From contig NZ_CP019449.1 of NCBI RefSeq assembly GCF_001984035.1, positions 2,418,001 to 2,482,000 of the forward strand: DNA of 64,000 nt, given 5' to 3'. Below, piece after piece: positions 48,589-57,415 of the stretch (its first letter is position 1; the number at the start of each line of letters is the position of its first letter). The position numbers and the translations under genes are program-made. Origin of the DNA: Sphingopyxis sp. QXT-31 (lineage in GTDB: Bacteria > Pseudomonadota > Alphaproteobacteria > Sphingomonadales > Sphingomonadaceae). The notes under the pieces were generated by a model, which was not told the DNA's origin, ran no database searches, and saw nothing but the letters and a program-made list of their open reading frames with translations.

Positions 48589-49152
48589 TCACGTCATCCC
48601 ATGCGCCACCGGAATTCCCGACGGCGGCCCGTCGGGGATCGCCATCAATTCGGCCTCGCTCGCTCCCGCCTCGTACCGAGCGAGCAGCACATCGGGGTCA
48701 TATTCGACCCCGATCGGATTGCTCCCGAACAGCTCGCTCTTCATATAGGCGACGCCGTCGGCGACGCTGCCATGGTCGACCTGAAACTCCATCCGGTTTC
48801 CGTCGGGGTCCTGATAATACATCGACAGCGCGATACCGTGGTGGATCGGCCAATAGGGCGTGATGCCCGCGGCCTTCAGCCTCTTGTACGTCGCGAGCAG
48901 ATCGCCCGCGCTCGCAAACGTATAGGCGACATGATTGACCCCGACATCGCCGCGACCGCCGTCGCCGCCGGGCTTCAAAAGCTCGAGATTGGCGAAGGCG
49001 AAACGGTGATGCTCGTCGTCATAGGTCAGGAAAGCGAGCGCCGGGTCCCGGTGCACCACCTCGGCATGGAACACCTTCTGATACCAGGCGATCATCTCGT
49101 CATAACGCCGCGTCTGATAGACGACATGCGCGAATTTGCTCGGCTTGGTCAT
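48589..49152 (-). CDS. VOC family protein (ring-cleavage dioxygenase-like)
   Basis: A 187-residue protein: KFAHVVYQTRRYDEMIAWYQ (His ligand), DDEHHRFAFANLELLKPGG, the second half VGVNHVAYTFASAGDLLATY (His) and YYQDPDGNRMEFQVDHGSVA (Glu), the H-H-E set of extradiol-type VOC proteins. One domain longer than simple glyoxalases. Substrate unknown. ATG 49152 was chosen because it opens the VOC strand; the open frame to 49389 is antisense. It is next to the low-GC HEPN-like gene on the same strand. Confidence 0.85.
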   Translation of the reverse strand: MTKPSKFAHVVYQTRRYDEMIAWYQKVFHAEVVHRDPALAFLTYDDEHHRFAFANLELLKPGGDGGRGDVGVNHVAYTFASAGDLLATYKRLKAAGITPYWPIHHGIALSMYYQDPDGNRMEFQVDHGSVADGVAYMKSELFGSNPIGVEYDPDVLLARYEAGASEAELMAIPDGPPSGIPVAHGMT

Positions 49153-49240
49153 CGCTCCGTCTCTCCCCAAAGACCCGCGGCGATGCTGCGCGCGCCGGCG
49201 CGGATGTGCAAGCCCGAAGCGCTCCGCTACAGCCCCCGCC

Positions 49241-50143
49241 ATGCGCCCCGATTCGCCCTCGCCCCTGCTCCCCTTCCTGATCGCCTGCGCGGGCATCGCG
49301 ACCTTTTCGGCGATGGACGTGCTGATGAAGGGGCTGTCGATCGAGCTCGGCGCGTATAACGCGGTCCTCTGGCGCACCGGCTGCGGCACGCTCGTCAGCG
49401 GTGCGATCTATTTGTCGCTGTGCCCGGTCTGGCCCGACCGCGCCACCATGCAGATCCACGCCTGGCGCTCGCTGTTCGTCGCCGCCATGGCGCTCTGCTT
49501 CTTCTGGGCGCTCGCGCGGCTGCCGATCGCCGAGGCGATCGCGCTCGCCTTCGTCGCGCCGCTGATGGCGCTCTACATGGCGGCGATCTTCCTCGGTGAG
49601 AAGATCGGCCCGCGCTCGGTCGCCGCCTCGCTGCTCGGGCTCGGCGGGGTGCTCGTCATCGTTGCGGGCAAGATCGGCGGCAGCGATTACGAACCCGACG
49701 CCCTTTGGGCGGTCGGCGCGGTGTTCCTGTCGGCGGTCTTTTACGCCTACAACCTGATTCTCGCGCGCCGGCAGGCGAAGATGGCCGAGCCGCTCGAGAT
49801 CGCCTTTTTCCAGAATTTCTTCGTTGCCGCGATCCTCGCGCTCGGCGCGCCGTGGTTCGCGGTGGTGCCGAGCTTCGACCATGCCCCGCACATCCTCGGC
49901 GCCGCAATCCTCGCGACCACCTCGCTGCTGCTGCTGAGCTGGGCCTATGCCCGCGCCGAGACGCAGATCCTCGCCACGACCGAATATACCGGCTTCCTCT
50001 GGGCGATGCTCTTCGGCTGGATCTTCTTCGCCGAGCCCGTCACCCTGCCGACGATCGCTGGCGCCGTCCTGATCGTCGCCGCCTGCCTGATCGTGGCGCG
50101 CAAGGTGCCGCACGACGATCCCGTCGAGCCGGCAGCGGCCTGA
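49241..50143 (+). CDS. DMT (EamA) family transporter
   Basis: A 300-residue inner membrane protein with ten predicted helices in two EamA repeats (ATFSAMDVLMKGLSIELGAY ... AEAIALAFVAPLMALYMAAI and LSAVFYAYNLILARRQAKMA ... TTEYTGFLWAMLFGWIFFAE). The E-x-x-x-L-x-F-x-x-P and Y-T/S-G-x-x-W patterns are typical of drug/metabolite or amino-acid exporters. The substrate is unknown. ATG 49241; the longer frame from 49136 is unsupported. A family B repeat follows its stop. Confidence 0.85.
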   Translation: MRPDSPSPLLPFLIACAGIATFSAMDVLMKGLSIELGAYNAVLWRTGCGTLVSGAIYLSLCPVWPDRATMQIHAWRSLFVAAMALCFFWALARLPIAEAIALAFVAPLMALYMAAIFLGEKIGPRSVAASLLGLGGVLVIVAGKIGGSDYEPDALWAVGAVFLSAVFYAYNLILARRQAKMAEPLEIAFFQNFFVAAILALGAPWFAVVPSFDHAPHILGAAILATTSLLLLSWAYARAETQILATTEYTGFLWAMLFGWIFFAEPVTLPTIAGAVLIVAACLIVARKVPHDDPVEPAAA

Positions 50144-50149
50144 TCTTCT

Positions 50150-50265
50150 CCCCTCCCGCAAGCGGGAGGGGCAGCGAGACTTGCGAACTTGTTCGCTAGT
50201 CGCAGCCGGGTGGGCATTCGCAACGCGGCTGGCCCACCCCTGACCCCTCCCGCCTGCGGGAGGGG
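50150..50265. repeat. Dispersed palindromic repeat, family B
   Basis: CCCCTCCCGCAAGCGGGAGG, core GCGAGACTTGCGAACTTGTT then CGCTAGTCGC, inner GGTGGGC / GCCCACC stem and a closing CCCCTCCCGCCTGCGGGAGG hairpin. Between convergent genes; may stop transcription. Confidence 0.85.
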
Positions 50266-50268
50266 AGA

Positions 50269-51228
50269 TCACACCGCCGCGCGCATCAGCCGGTCGTTGA
50301 TAGCAGCGCCCAGCCCATCTTGCGGGATCGCGGCGACCGCGATCTTGGTCTTTGCGCTCGCCGCCCCCGCGTGCAGCGCATCGAACAGCCGCGCCGCCGC
50401 CTCGGTCAGGTCGCCCGCGGCGCTCAGCTGGTAATCGCCCAAGACCCGGCCGAAGCCGATTCCATATTCGTCCGGCGCAAAACCCGTCGCGCCCAGCCGC
50501 ACCGGCTTGCCCGGCGCATAATGGCTCGCGAGCATCCCCGGCGCGACGATCTCCGATCCTGCGACCCCGGCCACCAGCAACCCCGAAGCCTCGGCCAGCA
50601 TATCAGCCGTCACCGGCCCCGGTCGCAGCACCTCCACGGCATCGTCCTTCACCCGCACGATCGTCGATTCGACCCCCGCGCTCGTCGGCCCATCGTCGAT
50701 CACCAGCGCGATCCGCCCGTCCAAGGTCGCGAGCACATGCTCCGCCTTGGTCGGGCTCACCCCGCCGCTCGCATTGGCGCTCGGCGCCGCCAGTGGCGCG
50801 CCGCTCTCCGCCATCAAGGCCTGCATCGCACGATGCCCCGGCACACGCAGTGCGATCGTATCGAGCCCCGCCGTCGCGATGCTCGCCACCGGGCAATCGG
50901 CGGTCCGCGGCACCACCAGGGTCAGCGGCCCGGGCCAGAAATGCGTCGCCAGCGCGCGTTCGACCGCGCCGAAAACCCCCAGCTTTTCCGCCGCTTCCAG
51001 CCCCGGCACATGCACGATCAGCGGGTTGAAATCGGGCCGGCCCTTGGCGGCATAGATGCGCGCCACCGCCGCCGCATTGCGCGCATCGGCGGCAAGCCCG
51101 TAGACCGTCTCGGTCGGCACCGCGACCGGCCACCCCTCCCCGACGAGCCCCCCGGCGCGCGCGATTGCCTCCGCCGAGAAAGCGCGGGTATCGGTCGCGA
51201 AAAGCGGTGTTGTTTGACCCTCGGCCAT
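50269..51228 (-). CDS. L-threonylcarbamoyladenylate synthase (Sua5 type, tRNA t6A)
   Basis: A 319-residue enzyme that makes threonylcarbamoyl-AMP for the t6A37 modification of tRNAs. N-domain YrdC/Sua5: VAVPTETVYGLAADARNAAA, IYAAKGRPDFNPLIVHVPG, PGPLTLVVPR and SANASGGVSPTKAEHVLATL. C-terminal Sua5 domain (residues about 220-319) with VAPGMLASHYAPGKPVRLGA. The extra domain distinguishes it from the shorter TsaC of E. coli. Single essential-type housekeeping gene; it converges on the DMT transporter gene. Confidence 0.92.
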   Translation of the reverse strand: MAEGQTTPLFATDTRAFSAEAIARAGGLVGEGWPVAVPTETVYGLAADARNAAAVARIYAAKGRPDFNPLIVHVPGLEAAEKLGVFGAVERALATHFWPGPLTLVVPRTADCPVASIATAGLDTIALRVPGHRAMQALMAESGAPLAAPSANASGGVSPTKAEHVLATLDGRIALVIDDGPTSAGVESTIVRVKDDAVEVLRPGPVTADMLAEASGLLVAGVAGSEIVAPGMLASHYAPGKPVRLGATGFAPDEYGIGFGRVLGDYQLSAAGDLTEAAARLFDALHAGAASAKTKIAVAAIPQDGLGAAINDRLMRAAV

Positions 51229-51282
51229 GCCGCGCTATAGCGCCGCCACCTGTGGAATCATCCCTAAAAGGGGAGCCGTGCC

Positions 51283-53016
51283 TTGACCTATACGCCGCCG
51301 ACCACCGAACAGCTTTTTGTCCTGAACCATATCGCGCGCGTCGACGCGATGGCGCAGCATGAGCGTTTCGCCGATGCGACCCCCGACATGGTCGAGGCGA
51401 TCGTCACCGGCATCGGCGAATTCGCGGCCGAGGTCTATGCGCCGCTCAACCGCGTCGGCGACGTGAACAACCCCAAGTGGCAAGACGGCAAGGTCACCAT
51501 GCCTCCGGGCTTCAAGGAAGCGTATCAGGCGTTCGTCGATGCCGGCTGGGGCAGCATCGACGGCCCCGTCGAATATGGCGGCCAAGGACTGCCCTTCACC
51601 CTCGCGACGGTGATCATCGAGGCGCTCGGCACCGCCGACATGGGCTTCACCCTCTGCAACATCCTCACCCCCGGCGCGATCCACGCGCTGATGGCCTATG
51701 GCACCGAGGAACAGCGGCAGACGTGGCTCCCCAAGCTCGTGTCGGGTGCGTGGAACGGCACGATGAACCTGACCGAGCCCGCCGCGGGCAGCGACGTCGG
51801 CGCGCTGCGCTCGACCGCCGAAAAACTGACCGAGGGCGAGAACGCCGGCCTGTACCGGATCAAGGGGCAGAAGATCTTCATCACCTTCGGCGAGCACGAC
51901 CTCACCGACAATATCGTCCACCTCGTCCTCGCGCGCACCCCCGGCGCGCCCGAGGGAACGCGCGGCATCTCGCTGTTCCTCGTCCCCAAATACCGCCTCG
52001 ACGCCGCTGGCAATCCGACGATCTCGAACGGCGTCCATTGCGCGTCGATCGAGCACAAGCTCGGCATCCACGGCTCTCCGACCGCGGTGATGGTCTATGG
52101 GGAGGGAGAAGACTGCCTAGGCGAAATAGTGGGCGACGAAATGGGCGGCATGCGCGCGATGTTCGTGATGATGAACAACGCCCGCCTGATGGTCGGCTGC
52201 CAGGGCGTACAGATCGCCGAGCGCGCGACGCAGCAGGCGCAAAGCTTCGCCGCCGAGCGCGTCCAGTCGGCACTCGCGGGCTCGCCCGACCGCAATCCGG
52301 TGACGATCGACCGGCACCCTGACGTCCGCCGCATGCTGTGGCGGATGCGCGCCCAGACCGAGGCCGCGCGCGCGCTCATCTATTATGCGTCGGCGCAGAC
52401 CGACTTCGGCAAATTGGGCGACGAGGCCGCCGCGATGCGCGCCGAAATCCTGATCCCGCTGGCCAAGGCGCACGCCACCGACATCGGCTGCGAGGTCGCC
52501 AGCCTCGGCATCCAGGTCCATGGCGGCATGGGCTTCATTGAGGAAACCGGCGCCGCGCAGCATTATCGCGACGCGCGCATCGCCCCGATCTATGAGGGCA
52601 CCAACGGCATTCAGGCGGCGGATCTGGTCGGACGCAAGCTCGGCATGGCAGGAGGCGACCTCGTCCGCGCACTCATCGACGATATCGCGCAGGGTGCGGC
52701 GGATTTCCCCGAGTTGCAGCAACTCGTCGACTCGTGCCGCGCAGTCACCGACTGGCTGGTCAGCGCGAATACCGGCGACCGTCTTGCGGGCAGCTATCCC
52801 TATCTCACCATGCTTTCGACCGCGACCTGCGGCTGGCTGATGGCGCTCCAGCATAAGGCGGCCAAGACCGCACTCGACGAAGGCAATGGCGACGCCGCCT
52901 TCCTCGAAGCCAAGATCGCCTCGACGCGGTTCTACCTCCAGCAGATCGTTCCGGCCGCCACCGGCCTGGCGCCATCCGCGCTGGCGGGCGATGCGGCGCT
53001 TCCGGCGCTCGGCTGA
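51283..53016 (+). CDS. Acyl-CoA dehydrogenase (long N-terminal, DmdC-like)
   Basis: A 577-residue FAD enzyme from TTG 51283 (preceded by AAAAGGGGAGCCG). The ACAD core has NLTEPAAGSDVGALRSTAEK, GQKIFITFGEHDLTDNIVH, the catalytic-base region YEGTNGIQAADLVGRKLG (E in I-Y-E-G-T) and LGIQVHGGMGFIEETGAAQH. The N-terminal 70 residues and the 120-residue C-terminal tail fit the long DmdC/FadE12-like type that includes 3-methylmercaptopropionyl-CoA dehydrogenase. Substrate not determined. Located upstream of the CHASE2-EAL gene. Confidence 0.9.
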   Translation: MTYTPPTTEQLFVLNHIARVDAMAQHERFADATPDMVEAIVTGIGEFAAEVYAPLNRVGDVNNPKWQDGKVTMPPGFKEAYQAFVDAGWGSIDGPVEYGGQGLPFTLATVIIEALGTADMGFTLCNILTPGAIHALMAYGTEEQRQTWLPKLVSGAWNGTMNLTEPAAGSDVGALRSTAEKLTEGENAGLYRIKGQKIFITFGEHDLTDNIVHLVLARTPGAPEGTRGISLFLVPKYRLDAAGNPTISNGVHCASIEHKLGIHGSPTAVMVYGEGEDCLGEIVGDEMGGMRAMFVMMNNARLMVGCQGVQIAERATQQAQSFAAERVQSALAGSPDRNPVTIDRHPDVRRMLWRMRAQTEAARALIYYASAQTDFGKLGDEAAAMRAEILIPLAKAHATDIGCEVASLGIQVHGGMGFIEETGAAQHYRDARIAPIYEGTNGIQAADLVGRKLGMAGGDLVRALIDDIAQGAADFPELQQLVDSCRAVTDWLVSANTGDRLAGSYPYLTMLSTATCGWLMALQHKAAKTALDEGNGDAAFLEAKIASTRFYLQQIVPAATGLAPSALAGDAALPALG

Positions 53017-53109
53017 GCGCCCGGAAAACCGCAAGCTTTTCTTCATGATTAACGCGATGATAACCATCGCACACTAGGCACGCACGGTAACCGCTGGAGA
53101 CGTGCGCGC

Positions 53110-55401
53110 GTGCCATTGATAGTCAACAGGATGATCGTCAGCTGGCGCACACTCGGGCTTGCGCTGCTGCTCAGCATCATCGTGGGCATTTCGGGCGCGG
53201 GCGAGGTTCCCGACCGGATGATCGCGATGGCGACCAGCCGGCTCGGCGACCGGCCGGTTTCGGGCGATATCGTCATCGTCGCGCTCGACGACCGCACGCT
53301 CGGCCAGACGCCGGGCGGCGAATTTTCAATGACCCAATATGGCGAGGTCGTGAGCGCGATCGACAAGGCCGGCGCGAAGCGCGTCTTCCTCGATTTCTAT
53401 TTCGACCGCCGCGAATCCGACCCCGATTTCTCGAAACTGACCGAAGCGGTGCGCAAACTGGGCAATCGCGCGGTGCTCGCGGTCGCGACCAAGTCGATGC
53501 CCGGCACCGACCGCAGCCGTTCGATCTTCCCCAATCCCGCCTTCGGCGAACAGGCGCAACTTGCCAGCATCGCCTGGGATTATGAATTCTGGCAGGTCTG
53601 GAACGTCCCGATCACCTACCTCGCCGACGGCCGCAAGCTGCCGAGTTTCGCTTCGCTGCTGGCGAACAAGAGTTCGCCCGAGCCGAAGATGTTCCGCCTC
53701 GACTTCTCCTACGACACCGGCAGCATCCCGCAATATGGCGCCGCCGACCTGCTCGCGGGACGCGTGGGCGCGGCACAGCTCAGGGGCAAGGACGTCATCT
53801 TCGCGCCCACGGCGTCCACCTTCCAGGACGCGCATTATCTCCCCGGCCACGACCTCGTGCCCGGGGCCTATATCCATCTGATCGGCGGCGAGACGCTGAA
53901 GCGCGGCAATCCGGTCGATATCGGCTGGATGCCCGCGCTTGCGCTGATGGCACTCACCCTCTTCGTCGCGCTGCTGCCGCGCTTCCAGCGCTGGTACGCG
54001 CCGACCGCGATCGCTGCGGTCGGGATCGCGGTCGTCGGCAAGGTGCTGCTCGCGACCCTGCTTGTGACCAGCTCGATCGGCGCCGCGCTCTTCTTCGTCG
54101 CCGCGGTCAGCGCCAATGTGTCGCGCAAACGCCGCCGCGCCTCGGCGCAGCGCGAGAATCCCGTCTCGGGCCTACCCAATTTCGAGGCGCTGCGCGCACA
54201 GGCCGCTTTCGGCAGCGCGACGGTCATCGCCGCGAAACTGGTCAACTTCGAGGATCTGGCGGCGTTCCTTCCCGGCCAGGGCAGCCAGCAGCTCGTCGAC
54301 CAGGTCGCGCGCCGGCTAACATTGGCCTGCCACGGCACCCAGCTCCACCACGATCTCGACGGTACCTTCGCCTGGCTCGTGCCCTATTATCAGCACAGCC
54401 AGATCGAGGGGCATCTCGCGGGTCTCGCCGCGCTGTTCAACGCGCCGCTAACGATCGGCGAGCTGCGCGTCGACGTCGCGATCGCCTTCGGGGTCAACGA
54501 CGAGTTCGAGGGCTCGAACGCGCAGCGCCTCGCTGCGGCGCTCGTGGCGGCCGAGCGTGCGATCCGCACCCGAGCCCTCTGGACCAAATATTCGCCGCGG
54601 CAAAAGGAAGACGCGGGCTGGCAGCTCTCCTTCCACTCGCAGCTCGAGGACGCGCTCACCGGCGGCGACATCTGGGTCGCCTTCCAGCCGCAATACGACA
54701 TCCGCACCCGCGCGCTCGTCGGGGTCGAGGCGCTCGCGCGCTGGACGCACCCGACGCGCGGCCCGATCCCGCCCGACGAGTTCATCGTCCAGGCCGAAAA
54801 GAGCCAGGACATCTACCGCCTCACGCTGTTCGTTATGGACCAGGCGATCCGTTCCGCGGCACAGCTGCAGGAACGCGGGCTCAAGATCCATATGTCAGTG
54901 AACCTGTCGGCGACGCTGCTCGACCATGCCGACCTGGTCGGCACGATCCGCGTGATGCTCACCGCGCATCATCTCCCGCCCGAGATGCTGACGATCGAAA
55001 TCACCGAAACGGCCCAGATCGAAAACAGCCGCCAGGCGCGCCAGACCCTCGCACAACTTCGCCGCGCGGGCATCCGCCTGTCGATCGACGATTATGGCAC
55101 CGGCCAGTCGAACCTCGAATATCTGACCGAGATCGAGGCAGACGAAATCAAGATCGACAAGCGATTCGTGATGACCATGCGCGATTCGCAGCGCAACTTC
55201 GAAGTGGTTAAGTCCACCATCGATCTGGCGCACCGACTGGGCGCCGTCGCGGTCGCCGAGGGTATCGAGGATGCCCCCACAATGGCGTTGCTCGAAGAAC
55301 TCGGCTGCGATGTTGGCCAAGGCTATCATCTTGGCAAACCGCAACTATTTTCCGAACTCGCCGCCTCGATCAGCGCCGCACCCCACAGCCGCACCGCCTA
55401 A
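53110..55401 (+). CDS. CHASE2-EAL protein with degenerate GGDEF domain
   Basis: A 763-residue membrane protein. An N-terminal helix (LGLALLLSIIVGISGAGEV) precedes a periplasmic CHASE2 sensor (about 30-290: VIVALDDRTLGQTPGGEF, QLRGKDVIFAPTASTFQDAH), two to three helices, a GGDEF-derived domain (NPVSGLPNFEALRAQAAFGS) in which the active motif is replaced by LDGTFAW, and an EAL domain with all main residues (VEALARW, MSVNLSATLLDHADL, LTIEITETAQIEN, RLSIDDYGTGQSNLEYL, IKIDKRFVM, AEGIED). Probably a c-di-GMP phosphodiesterase regulated by an external signal. A TTAA-N7-ATAA element lies at 53049-53063. Confidence 0.9.
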   Translation: MPLIVNRMIVSWRTLGLALLLSIIVGISGAGEVPDRMIAMATSRLGDRPVSGDIVIVALDDRTLGQTPGGEFSMTQYGEVVSAIDKAGAKRVFLDFYFDRRESDPDFSKLTEAVRKLGNRAVLAVATKSMPGTDRSRSIFPNPAFGEQAQLASIAWDYEFWQVWNVPITYLADGRKLPSFASLLANKSSPEPKMFRLDFSYDTGSIPQYGAADLLAGRVGAAQLRGKDVIFAPTASTFQDAHYLPGHDLVPGAYIHLIGGETLKRGNPVDIGWMPALALMALTLFVALLPRFQRWYAPTAIAAVGIAVVGKVLLATLLVTSSIGAALFFVAAVSANVSRKRRRASAQRENPVSGLPNFEALRAQAAFGSATVIAAKLVNFEDLAAFLPGQGSQQLVDQVARRLTLACHGTQLHHDLDGTFAWLVPYYQHSQIEGHLAGLAALFNAPLTIGELRVDVAIAFGVNDEFEGSNAQRLAAALVAAERAIRTRALWTKYSPRQKEDAGWQLSFHSQLEDALTGGDIWVAFQPQYDIRTRALVGVEALARWTHPTRGPIPPDEFIVQAEKSQDIYRLTLFVMDQAIRSAAQLQERGLKIHMSVNLSATLLDHADLVGTIRVMLTAHHLPPEMLTIEITETAQIENSRQARQTLAQLRRAGIRLSIDDYGTGQSNLEYLTEIEADEIKIDKRFVMTMRDSQRNFEVVKSTIDLAHRLGAVAVAEGIEDAPTMALLEELGCDVGQGYHLGKPQLFSELAASISAAPHSRTA

Positions 55402-55518
55402 TCGTTACCAAAATGGTACCAAAGTTAGTTAAGACTCGATTTACCACGCCTGTTAGGGTATACGCTCCGTTAACTGCTCTGCATGGGCAGTCATGCAGTT
55501 GCATCTAGGAGACGTCCG
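55402..55518. promoter_or_regulatory. Promoter region of the 20-residue ORF
   Basis: 117 bases between the EAL gene and the small ORF. It contains the inverted repeat TACCA-AAA-TGGTA (55406-55418), a TTAA-N7-TTTA element (55429-55443) that resembles a CtrA site with one mismatch, and AGGAGA at 55506-55511 before the ATG. No other gene seen. Confidence 0.4.
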
Positions 55519-55581
55519 ATGGGTTGGTTTTGGCGTTGGATGGGCGGCGGCGGCACCGGTAGCGGTGGCGGTCAAGCCTGA
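55519..55581 (+). CDS. 20-residue Trp/Gly-rich peptide
   Basis: ATG 55519 to TGA 55581 encodes MGWFWRWM followed by GGGGTGSGGGQA: three Trp and one Phe in the first eight residues, then a Gly-rich tail. It has AGGAGA eight bases upstream and a strong rho-independent terminator 22 bases after its stop (55604-55630), which together mark a real transcript. Too short for family assignment. The amphipathic Trp/Arg head suggests membrane contact. It ends 237 bases from the end of the EF-Tu-like gene on the other strand. Confidence 0.5.
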   Translation: MGWFWRWMGGGGTGSGGGQA

Positions 55582-55603
55582 TCCGAAAACGAAATAGAGA
55601 AAG

Positions 55604-55630
55604 GGCCTCGGCATAGCCGGGGCCTTTTTT
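55604..55630 (+). terminator. Rho-independent terminator after the 20-residue ORF
   Basis: GGCCTCGGC (55604-55612), loop ATA, GCCGGGGCC (55616-55624) and TTTTTT (55625-55630). Confidence 0.9.
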
Positions 55631-55757
55631 CATTTGTGGGTCTGGAAAGCGGCTAACCGCCCGACCGCACGCGGAGCCGATGGTGCCGCGACCGCTTCGC
55701 TTCCCATGATTTGCTTGCCCGTGGGCAGCTCCGGCCGGGAGATATCCTGAAGGAAAC

Positions 55758-55794
55758 GCCCGGCCCCCGAAGGACCTGCCTCCGAGGGCCGGGC
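55758..55794 (-). terminator. Hairpin after the EF-Tu-like gene
   Basis: GCCCGGCCC (55758-55766) and GGGCCGGGC (55786-55794) flank a loop; on the minus strand it is followed by GTTTCC. Probable terminator of the EF-Tu-like gene, 25 bases from its stop. Confidence 0.6.
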
Positions 55795-55818
55795 GCCCGG
55801 CATCGTCACCTCACGCTT

Positions 55819-57006
55819 TCACCCGGCGACTTCGGTCACCAGCCCCGCGCCGACGGTCTTGCCGCCTTCGCGGATGGCGAAGCGCACGCCCGGTTCGATA
55901 CCGACAGCGCGGCTCAGTTCGAAGCCGACCTCGACCTGCGAGCCGGGCTCCACGACCGCGCCGTCATTGGTGTGGATCGCGCCCGTGACATTGGTCACGC
56001 CGAAGAAGAATTGCGGCCGATAGCCGCTGGCGAACGGCGTGTGCCGGCCGCCTTCCTCCTTCGACAGCACGAAGACCTGCGCCTTGCCCCGCGCGTGCGC
56101 CTTGATGGCACCCACGGCGCTCAGCACCTGTCCGCGTTCGACGTCGTCGCGCTTGAGACCGCGCAGCAGCAGTCCCACGTTCATGCCGGCGCGCGCCTCC
56201 GGAACATCCTTCCGGAAGGCCTGCGTGCCGGTCACGACCAGCGCGACGCCCTCATTGTCGACCCCGACGATCTCCACCGCGTCGCCGACGCGCACGATGC
56301 CGCGCTCGACCCGGCCGGAAACGACCGTGCCGCGGCCCGGGATCGTGTGGACGCCCTCGATCGGCATCAGGAACGGGCTGTCGACATCCCGGACCGGGTC
56401 CGGAATATGCGCGTCGAGCGCCGCGACCAGATCGACGATCGCCTGGACGGACGGATCGCCAAGATCGCCGCGCGCCACCGCCTCGAGCGCACCGAGCGCG
56501 CTACCGAAGACGAACGGCGTATCGGCATAGCCCTGACGGGCGAGCAACTCGCCCGTCTCGAGTTCGATCAGCGCGACCATGTCCGCACGGTCTTCGACCG
56601 CAACCGCATCCATCTTGTTCACGAACACGACGATGTGGCGAACATTCACCTGCCGTGCGAGCAGGATATGCTCGATCGTCTGCTTCGCCGCGCCTTGCGT
56701 CGCGTCGACGAGCAGAATCGCGCCGTCCATCTGCGACGCGCCGGTGATCATATTCTTCACATAGTCGGCGTGACCCGGACAATCGATGTGGGCATAGTGT
56801 CGGCTCTCCGACTCATATTCCACATGGCTGGTGTTGATCGTGATCCCGCGGGCCCGTTCCTCGGGGGCCTTGTCGATCTGATCGAACGCCAGCGCCTTGC
56901 CGCCGAGCCGGGCCGCCTGGACCTGCGTGATCGCGGCGGTCAGCGTCGTCTTGCCATGGTCGACATGACCGATGGTTCCAACATTCACATGCGTTTTGAT
57001 AGGCAT
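55819..57006 (-). CDS. Diverged translation elongation factor Tu paralogue
   Basis: A 395-residue EF-Tu. G1 GHVDHGKT, switch [21 protein letters not shown]3 [17 protein letters not shown]4 NKMD and G5 SAL are intact, domains 2 and 3 are complete ([59 protein letters not shown]). Several normally fixed stretches differ from the housekeeping factor: [18 protein letters not shown] in place of the usual [26 protein letters not shown] for N-K-C-D-M-V-D-D, and [12 protein letters not shown]. No tufA-type ribosomal operon surrounds it. ATG 57006 follows GGAGGTTAAA. It should bind GTP and aminoacyl-tRNA; a specialised or stress role is inference. Confidence 0.85.
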   Translation of the reverse strand: MPIKTHVNVGTIGHVDHGKTTLTAAITQVQAARLGGKALAFDQIDKAPEERARGITINTSHVEYESESRHYAHIDCPGHADYVKNMITGASQMDGAILLVDATQGAAKQTIEHILLARQVNVRHIVVFVNKMDAVAVEDRADMVALIELETGELLARQGYADTPFVFGSALGALEAVARGDLGDPSVQAIVDLVAALDAHIPDPVRDVDSPFLMPIEGVHTIPGRGTVVSGRVERGIVRVGDAVEIVGVDNEGVALVVTGTQAFRKDVPEARAGMNVGLLLRGLKRDDVERGQVLSAVGAIKAHARGKAQVFVLSKEEGGRHTPFASGYRPQFFFGVTNVTGAIHTNDGAVVEPGSQVEVGFELSRAVGIEPGVRFAIREGGKTVGAGLVTEVAG

Positions 57007-57120
57007 TTTAACCTCCTGCCTATTGTGGGCGCCGCCTGAACCGGGATGGCCAATCCCGATCCAGGCGGCCATTGGCATTGGCGCGCCAATTCGGTGTGGA
57101 CCGCGGGGGCAGCCCGAAAC

Positions 57121-57154
57121 AAAAAAGAGCCCACCGGACGGGACCGGCGGGCTC
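57121..57154 (-). terminator. Terminator after short ORF 2, upstream of the EF-Tu-like gene
   Basis: On the minus strand GAGCCCGCCGG...CCGGTGGGCTC (57154-57144 and 57137-57127) followed by TTTTTT (57126-57121). It would stop transcription 115 bases before the EF-Tu ATG unless bypassed. Confidence 0.88.
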
Positions 57155-57211
57155 GTGCTGTTCGAGTGTCCGGGTCCCTTTCGGCGGCCCCCGGCGGATG
57201 TGCCTGGGGCG

Positions 57212-57295
57212 TCAGCTCGCAAATCGCCAAGCGCGATCGGCGCGCGGTGCGGCGCACAGTTCGGTGCTAGCGATGGTCAACGTCGTGCGGGTCAT
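57212..57295 (-). CDS. Short ORF 2 (27 residues) in the EF-Tu leader region
   Basis: ATG 57295 with AAGGAG eight bases upstream, stop at 57212: [19 protein letters not shown] followed by DRAWRFAS. The strong Shine-Dalgarno and a terminator 57 bases beyond its stop suggest it is translated. It may be a leader peptide or a free small protein. No family recognised. Confidence 0.5.
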   Translation of the reverse strand: MTRTTLTIASTELCAAPRADRAWRFAS

Positions 57296-57334
57296 GGTCC
57301 CGGCTCCTTGTTCGTCGGCGCGGGAAAAGCGCCC

Positions 57335-57367
57335 AATAAAAACCCTGAAAGGTCGGGCCTTCCAGGG
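57335..57367 (-). terminator. Terminator between short ORF 1 and short ORF 2
   Basis: On the minus strand CCCTGGAAGG (57367-57358), loop, CCTTTCAGGG (57352-57343) and then TTTTTAT (57342-57336). One mismatch or G-U pair in the ten-base stem. Confidence 0.82.
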
Positions 57368-57415
57368 TCATCGGACGCAGGGAGGCCTTTCGCCTCCTCG
57401 AAATCGAGAGGCGGA

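Noticed and set aside
48365..48748. Plus-strand 127-codon ORF overlapping the low-GC gene
   Set aside because: Overlaps two better supported minus-strand genes and shows no domain or coding signal.
2309..50265. CRISPR array or tandem repeats
   Set aside because: The repeats are dispersed single palindromic elements with no regular spacers.
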